DNA from: Bifidobacterium breve
GTDB taxonomy: Bacteria > Actinomycetota > Actinomycetes > S36-B12
Direction of reading: 5' to 3'
DNA length: 7,521 nucleotides
Assembly (NCBI GenBank): GCA_945900705.1
Contig: CAMDKJ010000082.1
Location: 1 to 7,521 of the forward strand
The translations under genes were made by a program, and so were the position numbers. Numbering within the stretch: position 1 is the first letter of the stretch; every line of letters begins with the position of its first letter. The notes beneath the pieces are model-generated. The model had not been told where the DNA came from and made no database searches. It saw nothing but the letters and a program-made list of their open reading frames with translations. Positions 6,611 through 7,521 of this stretch are shown here, piece after piece.

Positions 6611-6616
6611 TAGTCT
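6611..6616 (+). promoter_or_regulatory. Candidate -10 element for a leaderless transcript
   Basis: TAGTCT fits the actinobacterial TAnnnT -10 pattern and ends 6 nt before the GTG at 6623, the geometry expected when transcription starts at the start codon itself. There is no properly spaced Shine-Dalgarno for that GTG. No good -35 is found 17 nt upstream; the TTGACG directly adjoining it (6605-6610) is too close to serve. Confidence 0.35.
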
Positions 6617-6622
6617 TGGGGG

Positions 6623-6835
6623 GTGTCAAATCTGGCTTGGTGGCTTATCCCGATCGGGGCCACGATTTTGGCCGTCGCTTGGGCGGCCTTGCGCAGTCGT
6701 CCAGCCAAGCCCACCCAAGCCGCTGATGCGATGGAAAACCTGCGCCGATTAAACGATGCGATGGAACGTCCAATGCCAAAGCAAAACCCGAGTCCGGGCC
6801 CCGAAGCGGGGCGTCCTAGCGGGCCAGGCAAGTGA
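6623..6835 (+). CDS. Small single-pass membrane protein (70 aa), unknown function
   Basis: Starts with GTG. One hydrophobic helix (about residues 3-23, rich in Trp/Ile/Ala/Leu) is followed by RSRPAKP, a positively charged stop-transfer stretch that places the tail in the cytoplasm, then a short helical segment ENLRRLNDAMERP and a Pro/Gly-rich tail. I do not recognise a named family, but small proteins of this layout occur just upstream of PDZ/Lon-type proteins in actinobacteria, as far as I recall. The stop TGA overlaps the GTG start of the next gene (GTGA, 6832-6835), a classic translational-coupling arrangement and the best evidence that this is a real gene. Its product may be an accessory partner of the PDZ protein; that is inference. 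Confidence 0.75.
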   Translation: MSNLAWWLIPIGATILAVAWAALRSRPAKPTQAADAMENLRRLNDAMERPMPKQNPSPGPEAGRPSGPGK

Positions 6836-7521
6836 GCCAAGCCCTCCAGGAACCACCCCACGAGTTCACCGCAATAAAAGAGCCTCGTCGCGGCCGCGCC
6901 TTAGCTATCAGCGCAGTTAGTTTGTTGATTCTCGTTTCGGTGGCTTTGCTGCTTCCCGTCCCTTTCGTGAAAATGTCGCCAGGGCCGACCTACAACGTAG
7001 TAGGTGAAATTGACGGCTCACCGGTTATCGAGATCACCGGTACCCAGACCTACCCGACAACCGGCAGCTTTGATATGACAACCGTGATGGAGTCGGGCGG
7101 CCCGCGAGGTGGCTTGACTTTCGTTGATGCGATGGCTTCTTGGTTCAATTCAGCTGACGCTGTGGTGCCGCGTGAACTGATTTATCCAGATGACGTTTCG
7201 GGTGAAGATGTAAAAACACGCCAAGCGATGCTCTTCAACACTTCAGAGTCGGATGCAATCGCAGCGGCTTTGAATTACTTAAAATTGCCGCTTAAAACTG
7301 AAGTTGTTGTCACCGCGGTGTACTCCGGTACACCAGCTGCGGACATCCTGCTACCCAAAGATCAGATCCTCTCGGTCAACGGCGTCGAAGTTACTGAGCC
7401 TAAGAACGTTAGTGAGAGTGTGCAGTCAAGCCCGATTAGTACCGAATTTGAATTTGCGATTGATCGCGAGGGCGAAGCCGAGAGCATCTCCGTGACTTCT
7501 GCCGACAATCCAGATAAGCCA
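6832..7521 (+). CDS. YlbL-like PDZ-domain membrane-anchored protein (Lon S16 type), 3' truncated
   Basis: The frame is open from GTG 6832 to the window end (230 codons, no stop). The N-terminus is short and cytoplasmic, with RRGR (19-22) before a transmembrane helix at about 23-41, then PVPFVKMSPGPTYNVVG (42-58), the membrane-exit signature of the actinobacterial/Firmicute YlbL-type proteins. The conserved region GGPRGGLTFVDA follows. A PDZ domain starts near residue 160, with YSGTPA and the carboxylate-binding-region segment DQILSVNGVEV. Family members carry a C-terminal Lon-like S16 protease domain, which would lie beyond the window, so the Ser/Lys dyad cannot be checked here. Expected location: anchored in the membrane with PDZ and protease outside, probably in envelope protein turnover. 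The start overlaps the stop of the small membrane protein gene by 4 nt; the Shine-Dalgarno is weak (CCAGG), in keeping with translational coupling. Confidence 0.92.
   Translation, partial: MSQALQEPPHEFTAIKEPRRGRALAISAVSLLILVSVALLLPVPFVKMSPGPTYNVVGEIDGSPVIEITGTQTYPTTGSFDMTTVMESGGPRGGLTFVDAMASWFNSADAVVPRELIYPDDVSGEDVKTRQAMLFNTSESDAIAAALNYLKLPLKTEVVVTAVYSGTPAADILLPKDQILSVNGVEVTEPKNVSESVQSSPISTEFEFAIDREGEAESISVTSADNPDKP

Larger units (their letters stand above)
6253..6622. other. Gene-free intergenic region with DnaA-box-like cluster and long hairpin
   Basis: A 370-bp stretch with no credible gene. An AT-rich segment (about 6288-6308) leads into a run of DnaA-box-like 9-mers (6305-6446), then a spacer, then a two-tier hairpin (6512-6584) and the promoter-proximal region of the next gene. 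Frames crossing it on both strands have cysteine/arginine-rich, low-complexity translations and no family resemblance. Confidence 0.7.

Noticed and set aside
6253..6622. Calling the region the chromosomal origin (oriC)
   Set aside because: No dnaA, dnaN, gyrB or rpmH is present nearby, all strong boxes face one way, and origin status would need genome-wide skew data. Kept only as a DnaA-box cluster.
6264..6629. 121-residue minus-strand open frame across the intergenic region
   Set aside because: The translation is Cys/Arg-rich with no family resemblance, it covers the box cluster and the hairpin, and it would overlap the start of the small membrane protein gene.

Overview
The window comes from a moderately GC-rich actinobacterial chromosome (Actinomycetota). 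The evidence is a UvrD2-type helicase with a tetracysteine module and C-terminal HRDC domain, a DUF2342/Zincin_2 protein, a DUF5679 zinc ribbon, and a YlbL-like PDZ protein. From memory, this gene set largely matches the Mycobacterium tuberculosis Rv3194c-Rv3198c neighbourhood (PDZ protein, DUF2342 protein, E1-like protein, ABC1 kinase, uvrD2). It is a conserved housekeeping locus rather than a genomic island. No mobile element, CRISPR array, tRNA or rRNA was seen.

Layout: (1) 2-1522, plus strand: 3' part of uvrD2, cut by the window start. (2) 1530-2849 and 2859-3866, minus strand: a two-gene operon, transcribed E1/TOMM-like protein then ABC1-family kinase, converging on uvrD2 with only 7 bp between the stop codons. 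(3) 3867-4170: divergent intergenic region with several small palindromes. (4) 4171-4332, plus: a 53-residue four-cysteine DUF5679 protein with a strong ribosome binding site, followed by a hairpin terminator. (5) 4458-5738 and 5719-6252, plus: a DUF2342 protein and an overlapping Nudix hydrolase. (6) 6253-6622: a gene-free stretch with a striking cluster of DnaA-box-like sequences, all on one strand, and then a long two-tier hairpin. (7) 6623-6835 and 6832-7521, plus: a small single-pass membrane protein whose stop overlaps the GTG start of a PDZ/Lon-type secreted-side protein that runs off the window.

The coding content is mostly recognisable at family level, but most of these families lack a known substrate. 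The least explained parts are the 6253-6622 intergenic region and the pairing of an E1-like protein, whose nucleotide-binding loop looks degenerate, with an ABC1 kinase and no visible peptide-modifying partner.
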